A DNA stretch of 64,000 nucleotides from positions 129,224,016 to 129,288,015 of the forward strand of contig CM068829.1 in NCBI GenBank assembly GCA_028554795.2, read 5' to 3'. The notes under the pieces are model-generated. The model made no database searches, was not told where the DNA came from, and saw only the letters and a program-made list of their open reading frames with translations. The stretch is from Sinohyriopsis cumingii (lineage: Eukaryota > Mollusca > Bivalvia > Unionida > Unionidae). Numbering within the stretch: the first letter of the stretch is position 1; every line of letters begins with the position of its first letter. The position numbers and the translations under genes are program-made. Below, piece after piece: positions 11,916 to 22,740 of this stretch.

Positions 11916-11938
11916 ATTGCATCAGAAAATGATGCAAT
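11916..11938. promoter_or_regulatory. Inverted repeat ATTGCATCA / TGATGCAAT
   Basis: Nine-bp perfect arms flank the 5-nt spacer GAAAA. TGATGCAAT is the consensus of a C/EBP-ATF composite element, so this could be a further bZIP site in the transposon promoter. Chance cannot be excluded. Confidence 0.45.
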
Positions 11939-12064
11939 CAACTGTGGATGATGTGAGCATGATGGTATTATGCAATGTTACATCATTATTCCGGATGTTG
12001 CTGCAGTCCTACTGGAGAAATTTACACAGTGAAACATAGAAAATGAGGTATATGAATATCTTCA

Positions 12065-12172
12065 AAACGAGAGCCAATACAAATTTTTCACGGTTATATT
12101 CGTGTTCGGCACACCAAAATACTACAGATTAGGGCCTTTTCAAGTCAGTAATGATTTCACTGTTGACCAGTG
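12065..12172. repeat. Right terminal inverted repeat of the 9.8-kb transposon
   Basis: This is the reverse complement partner of 9773-9892. It ends TGTTGACCAGTG at 12172, followed by TTA. Confidence 0.8.
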
Positions 12173-12175
12173 TTA

Positions 12176-13165
12176 CCTGCAGAACTAGCCACACTAAATC
12201 GATAGGGATCCTTAGCCAATCTTGGGTTTAATTAGACTGGCTTTCAAACAGTCAGTGAAAATACAATATCATTATATATATAAGGATTTAACTATACATT
12301 TCTCTAAAATGGCAACACAGATTCTCAGCATCATCACTTACTACTTAAATTTGAGGGATAAAAATGCTATAAAAATGTATGCAGAATTGAACGGTTTTAA
12401 TATATTTGTCCGGGTATTCATTTTTACCAAAATGCAAGAGTGGTGGGGGAATGAAGAATTGCATGAAGACTTGTACAATAAGGGCAAATATCTGAAAGTA
12501 TAATTTGAAGTCAAATAGTTTTGAAACATTTTTAAATACAGTTATATATTTTACGCCAGTTCAATAACTCTATAGTTCCAAGCCAATCATAACTTACTGA
12601 GTCACTATATGATATCATAGGTCTTTACCTAAATATAGAAACAAGTGGACGTATAAAAGCGCTCTACAATCTAACATAAGACACCATTTGATGTACAAAC
12701 ATTTGGCGGTGTTCAGTTCATATTCGTTCCTTTTCCTACCAAGAAATCATGTACTTAACGTATTTTTTGTATTTATTAGCTAGTCAAACACATCAAGTTT
12801 GATGTTTGCGTGCTTTATTAAGATGAATATAATGGTTATATCTGAGAAAAAGCCATTTTAATATAAGGAATTTAGTTCTGTATTTTGTAAATATGAAAGC
12901 AGGTGATACCTTGGTGATCAATTCTCATGGCCTGTTTCAATAATATAAATATTTGCGTGCCAGACGTGCTCCATCAAATTTAATTTGTACATTTGTTCAC
13001 ATATATTGGTTAAAAAAAGTTGTAAATAAGATGTATATATCTGAGAAATAAATATTTAAGTATCATTTCCTTTGGTATAGTTCCGTACTGAGTAAATATA
13101 TAGGAAATGATATGATAACCCATTCTCTTTATCTGTCTAATAAAAGAATTCGATATGGAAACAAT
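12176..13165. other. AT-rich DNA, no supportable gene
   Basis: A 93-codon plus-strand frame (12222-12503) starts just outside the transposon. It has no recognisable domain and a composition like random AT-rich sequence, so I do not call it a gene. Confidence 0.45.
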
Positions 13166-13176
13166 TGCGTTTTATT

Positions 13177-13275
13177 TTTTTCTCTGGATCTGCATGTTAT
13201 CAGTATTCTGTAAAGGGGTACGTGTATGCCATTTTCTCTGGATCGGCCTGTTAGCAGAATTCTGATAAGGAATAA
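13177..13275. repeat. 55-bp tandem repeat, two units, inverted relative to 545-745
   Basis: Two units starting at 13177 and 13232 both read TTTTCTCTGGATC.GC.TGTTA.CAG.ATTCTG. The reverse complement matches the units at 545-745, including the GATCCAGAGAAAATG..CATACAC block. Confidence 0.7.
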
Positions 13276-13811
13276 TAATGTGAAAATATTGTAATAATAT
13301 AATTATAAAGTTCTTAAAACGTCAACAGTCTGTGTCTTAAATGGTTACTTTCAGTATAACTTGGCACGCTAGGAATATTTAAGAAACTATTTACTGAACT
13401 TGACGAAATGGAAACAGTCAAATACAGATATAAATTTTATAAGTAAACGTAACGCAACTCTACCAAATATTACTACATGATTTCAAATATCGTCTCTCTC
13501 ATTTATCCAACGCGACTCCCACGCACCAAACAAGGAAAGTTGTGACTGCCTGCACTAATCTAGGACAATTGTGGATGTCGGAATTTAACACTCAATAACA
13601 CTTGTAACGATGGTGAGTAGCAATCGGAAACCCTTCTTACAATTCTCCTACTTTAATATTCTTTCTGTTCTTTAGCCTCGTTTTACATTTTATTCCGTCG
13701 TGATTCATCTACGTGTTTTATATACATTGGATAAATGGGTACGTTTAGCCAAGAGTCTCTACTTTCTGAATAATTAATAGTTTATATTGTGTCATTAAAA
13801 CTTAGTCGTAC
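13276..13811. other. AT-rich DNA, no gene seen
   Basis: Nothing recognisable was found on either strand. Confidence 0.45.
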
Positions 13812-15364
13812 GCTCTAGACGGAGTGTGTGCAAGGTCTCGGCTAGACGTCCCTCTTCCCAAAGGAAAGTGAAGCGTCTCTCATAGGCTCTCCTTTCCAGG
13901 TGTAGTGATCGCCGCTTGACCACTGTCTGGCTCTGCTGGGCAGGGGGTTACTTGTATATGGCCTTCCCTACACTATTAAGTCCACGGCAGCACCTTCATG
14001 CGAAGCTCCCTGTTTCCACAGAGCGTACTGTGTGGTGCGACCGAGTACCCAGCAGTATAACTGGGAGGGCAGATAGGGCTTGTTAGCCTTGGCTGACCGC
14101 CAGCCTAAAAGAAATAATAACTCTGACTCCAAACCCTAGCAGATGCACCTCGCTAGCCCTGTCATGTAGTTTATATTGGAGAAGGAAACTCTGATGCCAA
14201 ATCCACCAAGTCTCAGCCATTGGTTGATGGCTCCGCTGCCTTGTGGAGATCGTCTGGAGAAGAAAAAGCTACGGGAGTAAACCCAGACAGAAAACCGGAG
14301 TGGGGTCCCTAAGGCGGTAAGGTATCAACTACGACTTCCTTCGGCAACTCCTACATCCGACGGGAGGCTGTTCATCCTGGCATGACTGTTCTTGAAGACC
14401 AAAGTGAGGTCGGTGCTCATCAGGGAGATGGTCCTTGCGGATGAGGCGGCACTTGTGACCCACACTGAGGATGCACTCCAGAGACTTTGAGATCGTTTCG
14501 CTGATAACTGCAAGCAGTTCTGGCTCACCATCAATCTGAACAAGACAAATATCAACGTGCAAGATGCCACCACTGCCCCTGCCGTCAACATCGATGGTGT
14601 CTCCCTGGAACCAGTCAACAGTTTTACTTACCTGGGGTCAATCATCAGCAACACACTCTCTCTCTCTCGATGTGGAGCCAGACAGAAGGCTTAGAAAGGC
14701 AAACACCATCCTGGTACGACTAACGAAGAGGGTGTGTGACAACAATGCACTGACAGCACACCAAGATCCAAGTCTACCATGGAAGTGAGAAGTGAGACCT
14801 GGAGCACCTATGTGAAGCATATACGGTGCTAGAAACGCGTCCTGAAAATCAGCTGGCAAGACCGCGTCTCGCACAGTGATACCCTACAGCGTACAAGTAT
14901 CCCCATGATGTACCCCTTGCGAAGCAAACGCCGTAGTCGATACCTGGGACACATTCGACACATGGAGGATGGGAGGTTGCCAAAGTACATCCTTTTTGGA
15001 TAGCTGGTCAATGTCACCACAAGTGTCGGCTGCCCCTCACTCCGTTTCTAGGATGTGTACAAGAGGGTCATGAAGGCAAGCGACATTTCACCCGATGGCT
15101 GGGAAGTGCAGGCCGAGGACCGAGACAGACGGTCCCTAAGGACATAGCAGTCGCTGATGTGAGGAAAAGCTGGAGGCAGAGAAACGTGAAAGAAAGAAGA
15201 ACGCGGCAGCAACCACAGCAAATCAAACTTCCCAGTACGTCTGCAAAAACTGCAATTAGGCCTGCACAACCGCAGCAGACTTTGCCAAAACTATAGAGAG
15301 AGACGACACCCCAAGAGCGCTTATCGCATGGTCTCTCGAGACTGAGCCGCCAATGATGATGATG
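13812..15364 (+). mobile_element. Internally deleted LINE: 5' leader fused to RT C-terminus and 3' end
   Basis: The block is clearly richer in G+C than its surroundings. The part 13812-14350 is non-coding and resembles a structured LINE leader, with GGGGTCCCTAAGGCGGTAAGG near 14305. From about 14353 it switches to RT-derived coding sequence. It ends with a short ATG-repeat tail (about 15350-15364, ATGATGATGATGA), a common 3' terminus for such elements. The endonuclease and most of the RT are absent, so the copy is non-autonomous. Confidence 0.75.
14353..15300 (+). pseudogene. LINE RT C-terminal region relic
   Basis: Plus-strand translation over several frames gives the C-terminal half of a LINE polymerase in order. 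First comes a degraded FADD box (VLADEAALVTHTEDALQRL, about 14430-14485), then FWLTINLNKTNINVQD (near 14520), SFTYLGSIIS (about 14620) and SETWSTYVKHI (near 14790). The block VLKISWQDRVSHSDTLQ lies near 14840-14890 and RSRYLGHIRHMEDGRLPK near 14930-14985. A Cys-containing tail near 15235-15290 corresponds to the usual terminal zinc finger. In-frame stops and frameshifts occur throughout. The catalytic box reads ADEAA instead of ADDAA. Open frames on the minus strand here are shadows. Confidence 0.88.
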
Positions 15365-15864
15365 ACTTTGCTCCAAATATCCATAAATTCACATTTATTT
15401 ACAACTGTTGTATATTCAAAGAAGAATAACATTAAAAGCCATCGATGTTCTTATCTTTCACCTTATAGATTTTACTTTCTGTAATAAAGCAATTTAACAC
15501 TAAAATAGTCAGATTGCATGCACAAGCATAATGTGGGCAATTTATACTTTATTAAACATTAAGCTCCATTTTTCTGCAGATTATTGGCCAATAACGTAAT
15601 TTTCATCCATCAGCCATCATTCTTTCTGAATAAATATATGCATATACCAGTATGTGCAGTAACGAAAAGAACGTTAGACAGAAGCAGTCGCAGTGGTACA
15701 GCATAGTTGTTGTAGTGGCGGCTGTTGTTACTGATTTGAGTAGTATATGTATGAGTATTGCAAATAGTAATAAATGTTATAATGCTATTGCTATTGATAC
15801 AACTATTTCTGCTTCTATACCTATTGAAAGGTTTAAAGGCTTACTGCTAAGTTTACTACACTAC
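15365..15864. other. AT-rich DNA, no gene seen
   Basis: An 82-codon plus-strand frame (15652-15900) runs into the trinucleotide array and has no domain. No gene is called. Confidence 0.45.
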
Positions 15865-15895
15865 TACTACAACTACTACTACTACTACTATTGCC

Positions 15896-15929
<34 letters not shown>

Positions 15930-16075
15930 TCAATAATAAAAATAATAACGTCATTATAACAATAATACAAATAATAGTAATAGCGTACTACTATTATTAC
16001 TAATACTAATACTAATAGTAGTAGTAGCAATGGTAGTAGTAAACGTGCCTGTAGTACTAATAATAACAGTAATAA
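15865..16075. repeat. Imperfect trinucleotide array (TAC, TAA and TAG units)
   Basis: Runs of CTA/TAC, then AATAAT, then mixed TACTAAT and TAGTAG units form one degenerate trinucleotide repeat. The long Tyr/Ile/Val frames here are repeat translations. Confidence 0.9.
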
Positions 16076-16079
16076 TACT

Positions 16080-17389
16080 TATCTTTGACTTATTTCGATC
16101 ATTAAGGAATAAAGCATTTTAAATATATGAATTAATAAGTGAATAAATTATCACCTGGCAAATAATTCATATTAAATGATTATCCGTTGGATAAAAATAG
16201 AGAAAATTCATGAAGCTGACAATCGGTGGAAAACTTATTGATTGCAGTGCTTACATTTTGACATGCTAATAAATCATGGTAACTTATAAAAGTGTCTGCA
16301 TCCTCGTTGTCGATGTTGCATAGAACATAGATGCTGACCGGTTTTTATTGTGGCACATTGATGAGAGGGGAAACGAAGACCCAGGAAAGAAAGTAATAGC
16401 AAAAGTAAATAAATAAAGTCACTGAGACAGACGTCATATGAAAAAAGTGATGGAAATGATTTAATTAATAGATGTTAAATTAACATGAAATTGTTCATAT
16501 AATACGGTAGCATTATTAAGACAAGGCTATTTAGCAGACAATACAAAAGTTTGAGATATCTGCCTTTTCAGCAGTCCATATGCATAGATTTAAATGAAAC
16601 AGTTGTAATAAACTAAATGAAATGAAATGTGCTCAAAAATGGATAATTCCACCTGTCCGACAACTCTAATGTCTTAGACACCATAAGCTTGCAAGTTGTA
16701 ATTTAAACCAATTGACTTCCTTATATTCAAATGATGAAGTATAATTTTTACAGTAAGAAAATTAAGTATCGACAAAAACAATCCTGTCGGAGTAAGGAGA
16801 AACAGTGCTAACATTGGACCTGCATTTTCACAGATAGGTATCCTAGCCATTATGTATTGTTTCTTGCTGTTTCAAAATACCTTCTGCCATTTTACACCTA
16901 ACTGTAATTTGTCACCAAAACATTGTTGTTTTTAAATATTTCAAGAAATTAGAGCAGCAATATTTTGAAAGGTGTCGATGATTGGACATACTTATTGAAT
17001 CTCTTCTTGCGACAAAAATGTATGTTGTTTACTAATACTGATATCTCCTTTTGAATAAAACTGAAACATATCCTTTTCGAAGAAAGAAGGACCTTGACAG
17101 GTATTAAATGAGCATGGAACACATCGTTCCAGCTAATTTTGCGAATCATATTTTAAAAAAAAATAAGAGAATAATAATTCAAAGATGATTTCTCGTGTTT
17201 CCTGCTACCATAACTGTCCAAAAACATTATAAATTGGAACCGATTAGTATGGTGTATGTTGCACTCTGTTAAAGAAGGTATCAGAAAACAGTGGAATCTG
17301 GACCAGATATACATCCTTGCATATGTTTATGACATGTTGGTGCAATGAGAGAGTACTTTCGAGAGTAACATCTACCTATTGCCTGAGGT
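16080..17389. other. AT-rich DNA, no gene seen
   Basis: Only short frames without domain features occur. Confidence 0.45.
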
Positions 17390-19215
17390 TAAGGATGTAA
17401 ATGAGAAAGTTTTTGTGTTGTTTCAGTTTCATCATCAGTCATCTGCAGCTTGTTAATTTCATCATGATTTCACATCTGAAATGCACCTCTCTACGCCTTG
17501 GGTGGTAGCATCAACTTCAGTTGGGTGTCTAGATTTGAATATTAGGGTGTAATCAGCGTACAACTGGTGACGCGCTGGATGGCGATATATGGCCCTTGAT
17601 AGCAGATGAGTTTATAGAATGAAGAGAACAGGTCCAAGAACACCAAAACATAGATCAACTGGGTTGGAGTGTTTTCCATTTGTGAACACAATTTGTATTC
17701 TGTTGACCAAGAATGACTTGAACCATAGTAAGGCTATATCTTGAATGCCAAAATACATGCTGTAAATAGTGAAGTAATATATCATAGTCTATTGTGTCAA
17801 ATGCCGCAGACAAATCAAGGAGGGTGAGTACTGTAATATTTTCACTATCCAAAGCAGAGAGGAGGTCATTAACTACTTTCAGAAGGGTATTAATAACATC
17901 ACTTAGTGAAGACAATGTTGGATCTAAGGACTCAAGCAGCAGTGATGTCGGAATCGGCTCAAGTTCAAATGACTTTGGGGCACTCGTCATCATGATCGCA
18001 TATACTAAGCCCATAGAGACAGGTCCAAATGCTGCTAAATGTTGCCGCTGAAATTCTGTATCGCAATTGTATGGCGATGATGTGTCAACTGAAATTGTGT
18101 TGTCAAGTTTATCTCTAATGGTTTGTACTTTGTCACGGAAGAATATTTCAAACAGGTCCCGAAGATCGGCTGGAGAGAAGGTAGTTGGAAGTGGTGTACA
18201 TTTGTTCCTTGACATTAGCTTGTTAGTAATCTTGAAGAGCTCTTTGTGGCTGGAACTCTCAGTGATCTTAGTACTATATTGGGCTGATTTCGCTGCATGG
18301 ACTATGTTTGTGACATTCTTTTTAGCGACTTCATAGATTTGCTTATGAATAGTGAGTCTGTTGGAAGGTGAAAGCCTCTTAACCTTACGGTATCCTCTTT
18401 TAGTCGTGCGAATCTGGTTCCTCGTACTGCTATACCACGGAGAACACTGCTGAATTGATACCCTGCACTTGGTGCTGGACATATTTGTCAAGTAATTAAT
18501 GCAAGCAGTTATCTTTGTTTGTTTTGCTGTAGAAGGTACCAAAGTTGTTAGGTTTGCTTGCATGCCATGCATTAGGTGGGTTCTATTCATCATACGGAGG
18601 TTTCTCTTAAAAGAAAATAAAGTTTGAGGATTAGGGACTGATACATCGAGATGGCATATGATGCAAGTTCATGTGACACCAGGGAAGACTGTAGAATATT
18701 AGCATCAGGTCTATGAAGAATCCAGTCTAAAATGTGACCTTGTTTATGGGTGGGTTGGCTAACTGACTGTTTGAGGTTGAAAACGTGCATGGAATCTAGG
18801 AGTTTTTATGTGAATGAATGGTCCAGGACAGTCAAAGTGAAAGTTGAAATCTACAAGAATAATCAGGTTGCCACCTATCGAATTTCCGTACTCCAGGAGA
18901 TTCGGAAACTGCTCCAAAAAGATATATTTAGTCAGCTTATTTTTTCTACTAGGAGGACGGCGATTGAAGGTCGAAAAAATGGACTGACCGTTGTTCCAGT
19001 GTATGTGTGGTTTGGACTAGTTGAAACGATGTGTGGTAGAAAATGAAATGTAGTGTGGTTAAGATGATTGATCATGGAGTTCTATGCTATGACAGCAATT
19101 CAACCTCCGCTGGAGTGGTAGGGGAACGATTTGATGGAGTAACCGGGGGATGTTAGATCCGCGCTCTTGGGTTCATCACCTGATGTTTTTCGCCATGTTT
19201 CTGTCACGTTTATCT
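17390..19215 (-). pseudogene. L2/CR1-like LINE relic with endonuclease and RT pieces
   Basis: Read from 19215 leftward, the first recognisable piece is an endonuclease motif (ETWRKTSGDE...GYSIKS), then a YRPPPSRKNK block near 18955. The signature GNLIILVDFNFHFDCPGP lies near 18825-18885 (GDFN-type, with the G changed to V), and SQPTHKQGHILDW lies near 18720-18765. A 312-codon open frame (17655-18593) follows. It contains PWYSSTRNQIRTTKR, NIVHAAKSAQYSTKI, a degenerate LDPIPTxLL block reading LEPIPTSLL and VLTLLDLSAAFDTIDYDILL, the first RT catalytic region. RT residues between INTLL and VVNDLL are missing. After a frameshift come GVLGPVLFIL (near 17620) and a mutated catalytic box, LYADY instead of YADD (near 17550). 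The 3' end is not recognisable past about 17390. The copy is dead. Confidence 0.88.
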
Positions 19216-21115
19216 ACACGGATCTTTTGAAAGGTCATCTACCAAATTAATATATATTTTTATCAAATATACACATTACACAATATACTATCATCATGGT
19301 TAATAAATGCAGAAGGAAATGTAATAGTAACATTTATAGTTTCAGCACCTATTTCATTCTGCTATTCAAAATATTGTTGTATCATGTTCAAAAAGACCTT
19401 CATCACGTGTCCTATTTTCAGATAAAAGTGGTTCTCAGTATTAAACAACAGAGCCCAATTATATGAAAACAGGAAAACAAAAAGCAAAAGAAAAGAAGAG
19501 TCCCTCGATGGGTCTGGCATTTACTGTCCGAAAAGAATTTCCAGGAATTCAAGACCATTTCTTCTTTTTAACTGCAGAGTGTTGAAACCATCTCTGGTAT
19601 TCATCAGCGATAAGATTTTCAAAAAATGTATTGAATAGAATATCAAGCATAATTACGAAAACTTTAACAGCTTTTTGTAGGTTTGTATTTGTAGACTCAA
19701 TCCATAACATATTGCAAGAGTCAAAATTTGCTGAAAAATAACTTTTGTGGAACATAATTATGTTTCTATTATTTCTAATTTTATTAAGTTGCCAAAGGTA
19801 TGGTTTTTTTGACATGATTGATATGCTTATTCCATCGCACGATATTCATCCACTTGTACATCACGTTTTTGTCGGATAAATCAGCAGACGAACCTGTATC
19901 GATTCTGATGGACACTTTGAGTCTGGTGTCCCCTATTCGTTAAATCATGCAATTTGGAGCATATTAATCTGTCTTCAGCACATGAGTGTACATTGTAGGC
20001 ATTTGCTCCTGGCTGTTGAGTTATTGTCAGTCAAAGGGTCAATTTGGCGATTTTTACAACATATTTTGGATCAGATCCTATGTTTAACAATTTGTAAATC
20101 CACGTGGAATAACACAACCCTACCATCATGTGATTAGTTTAAGTATTGTGGCTACATACGGCTGTTATCAAATACAAGTGTCTAAAATGTACGCTGATGC
20201 ATTGTGGAGAGAGTTGTCTGCACCAAACGTTTGATTTAATGAATGTTACCTAAACCGTCCATCAGAAGCAGTACAGGTTAGGGGACTCATTTATCAGACT
20301 AACCAAGAATCTCATCATATTTCCACATGTATAAACTGGTATCAACATATAAATGATTCAGATAGCTATCCTACAGTCTTGATCGTCTAGGTTTGGTAGT
20401 GATAAACTGAACTTGTATTTTGTATGTATTACTTATCATTATAAATACTAGGACAACATTTGTCAAAATGAACAAAAGTTTTCATTTAACTATAGAATCT
20501 CCATGACCTGGATATAAAATGAAGCACACAACATCATTTACAAACCACATTTGCACATTGAGGGTAACTTACATGTAACCCAAAGCAACTCAAAAGAGTC
20601 ACAACCACGCAGATAACTAGTATTTGGATGACAAATGCTGAAATAAAGTGCAAAGCATCCTGTTAAATAGAGTGTTTACAATAATCTTTGATAAAAATAA
20701 AGTCAGTTCTGTTTGATATATTTTGTTGCTACACAAAAAAGACAACATGGAATCTCAGAATATTACTTTCTGATCTCTTTAAGGATACATGATATTCCAG
20801 TTCAGATATTTAGCCATAGAAAATGTCATATTCATTCATTGTGCAAATATTTTTTGTTAAAGATGGGAACAAAATTCAGCTGCAGTTCAGAGGCCTTGCC
20901 AGACAGCAAATTTCTGTACTTTGCATGATATATTATTTATTTCTACCCTCCTCTATTCCCCTCCTCCATATTCTCACCCAACCACTGGACACTGAAAGCA
21001 ATTTTTATGTGGTGCACAATGTTAAATACCCTTTTTTGCACTACTTAAGAATGTAGTGAGCCACAAAGTTTTGCTCTTATACATATGTCCAGTATTGCAG
21101 ACTTTTGTTGAGACA
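19216..21115. other. AT-rich DNA, no supportable gene
   Basis: Open frames up to 88 codons (19549-19815 minus) have no domain-like features. No repeat family was recognised. Confidence 0.45.
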
Positions 21116-21119
21116 CGTA

Positions 21120-21415
21120 TGTATAGGTTACCGACTGTGTATTGAAAAATATTAGACCAGAGGTCATGTGGCGCAGGATGCACGAGCTAACGAGGTCATT
21201 CTACTCCACATGAATGAGGGCCCAATATCTTTTAATACTCAGTAAATATGCTTGTTTTTAAGTATATAATAAAAAAGGACAGAGTACAAATAAATATTGG
21301 CCATCATTAATGTGGTACAGAATGCCCTCACAAGCTCAGGCATCCTGTGCCAAATGGCCTTGGGTTCAATATTGTTTAATACACAGCCAATAACCTATAT
21401 CTATGAGCCAGTAAA
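21120..21415. repeat. Long fold-back (inverted repeat), arms ~120 bp
   Basis: The left arm (about 21125-21245) and right arm (about 21290-21412) are inverted copies. They share GGTAACCTATA-type text, AATACACAG, GCATCCTG.GCCA.ATG.CCT, GTAGAATG.CCTC and ATT.ATGTGG. A spacer of about 45 bp separates them. The shape suggests a MITE-like fold-back element. Termini and target duplications are not certain. Confidence 0.7.
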
Positions 21416-21580
21416 CATCGTATACAGTGACACTTCCCATTGGTTGGTATGACAGGTTTACTGGTGCACAAAATTTCATCAAAACAAAAGTTCTATTATT
21501 GTTTTTATTACATGATTTATGCTTAAAGTGTAATTCAGAGTGGTGAAAATGCCATTTCAGCTGCATTATGCCACCAAAAC

Positions 21581-22115
21581 AATTGGAGACTAAAATTGCC
21601 TGTACAGCTTTGGAACAGAACGTTTAATATGCACTTATAGCAAGGATTAACACAATCCTTGCTGTAAGTGCAGATTAAAAGTTATGCTCCAAAACTGCAA
21701 AGTCGATTTTATTAAATACCCTATTTGTCTGTGTATGTATGGATGCATGTATAGGGTTTAAAGACACATTAACACGAACGTGCCTTTAAACCCTATTCAT
21801 GCATGCATACATACAAACACAAATAAGGCATTTAATACAAATGTGGCAGTTGCAAGCTTGACACTACGTTTGTTAAAATATCGTATGGGAGTAAAACTTT
21901 AAACTCACAAAATATCCCACAAATTTGGAGCATAAAATCACCTTTACACTTCTGGAGCTTAACTTCTGATCTGTGCTTATAGTCACGATAGTGCTGCTGT
22001 ACCTTTAAACCATACATATATGCATACAAGCTTAGAAAAATAAGGTTATTACAAATGTGGTGGATGCAAGCTTGACACTATCTATGTTAAAATATGGAAG
22101 TAAAGATTTTCGTGC
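21581..22115. repeat. Nested fold-back cluster with tetranucleotide-rich core
   Basis: Three overlapping structures are visible. A hairpin at 21631-21671 has 18-bp arms with one mismatch and a 5-nt loop, and weaker pairing extends it to roughly 21590-21715. Inverted arms at 21719-21769 and 21779-21828 are rich in TATGTATG/GCATGCAT and end in AGGGTTTAAA. Direct repeats occur too: TTGGAGC.TAAAAT.ACCT recurs at 21926, and ACAAATGTGG...GCAAGCTTGACACTA occurs at 21837 and 22051. The pattern fits small non-autonomous elements that carry microsatellite cores. Confidence 0.65.
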
Positions 22116-22480
22116 CCTAAAAATGGTATTAGATACATCTAAAATCCTCCAGTTTTCCTTCCATCCTCTCATTTCATTAATTTACCCTAGCATAGGGTCA
22201 GACTTACATGTACATATGCCACCTGTCATCTAATGACGTAAACAGAAAATTACGATTATTTTCGTTGCCATGAAAATAATTTAGAGAAAATAAATTACTA
22301 GTAGCAATAAGGAAATGAACTTCAGCCTCCCTCAAGCTATAATATGAAAGACATTAGTCCCAATTAAAATGCCGATGTACGTCATATGCAAGTATGTCAT
22401 ATCTCCTTTAGCTTCATAATTTCTTATACTTATTTAAAATTTAAGGAAATAATTCTAGCTGATACTTTGTTTATTATGCA
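22116..22480. other. AT-rich DNA, no gene seen
   Basis: No feature was recognised. Confidence 0.4.
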
Positions 22481-22481
22481 A

Positions 22482-22740
22482 AAGAAACTCGCACTTTTAC
22501 ATTGTAAAACTAGTTTCTCTTTAAATCATTTATGAATAATTAAAAATATCTGAGTAGTAACTAAGAATATATAAATTCTTCAGACCGACACACATATTTC
22601 ATTTTTAAAGTATCGTATTTTTTAATGCTTACTTTACAGATACATTTTAATGTTTGTTTCAATAAGATATTAAATTTAACAACAGGTGAAGGAAAGTCTT
22701 ATTATTTTGATTGTTTTCAAATTATTTTTTTTTATAAATA
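22482..22740. repeat. Dispersed direct repeat, copy 1
   Basis: This is colinear with 24717-24960. Shared text includes ACTCGCACTTTTACATT, AAACTAGTTTCTCTTT, GAGTAGTAAC, TATATAAATTCTTCAGACC and CATTTTTAAAGTATCGT. Both copies end near TTATTTTGA. No coding content was seen. Confidence 0.8.

Larger units (their letters stand above)
9773..12172 (-). mobile_element. 2.4-kb DNA transposon, probably CMC (CACTA/Chapaev-like) superfamily, single ORF
   Basis: The ends are imperfect inverted repeats beginning CACTGGACAACA on the left and, read inward from the right, CACTGGTCAACA. The trinucleotide TTA lies immediately outside both ends (9770-9772 and 12173-12175), as expected of a 3-bp target duplication. 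The interior holds one long minus-strand ORF (9990-11678) preceded by a TATA box. CACTA/G ends, short target duplications and a D-D-CxxC-E transposase together are the known pattern of the CMC group, so that assignment is an inference rather than a database match. The element is clearly richer in G+C than its flanks, which suggests a fairly recent arrival. No introns or disabling mutations are visible in the ORF. Confidence 0.75.

Noticed and set aside
14325-15376. Minus-strand frames of 63-102 codons
   Set aside because: They are antisense to the G+C-richer LINE relic, whose RT motifs read on the plus strand.
17794-18336. Plus-strand frames of 85-89 codons
   Set aside because: They are antisense to the L2/CR1-like LINE ORF.
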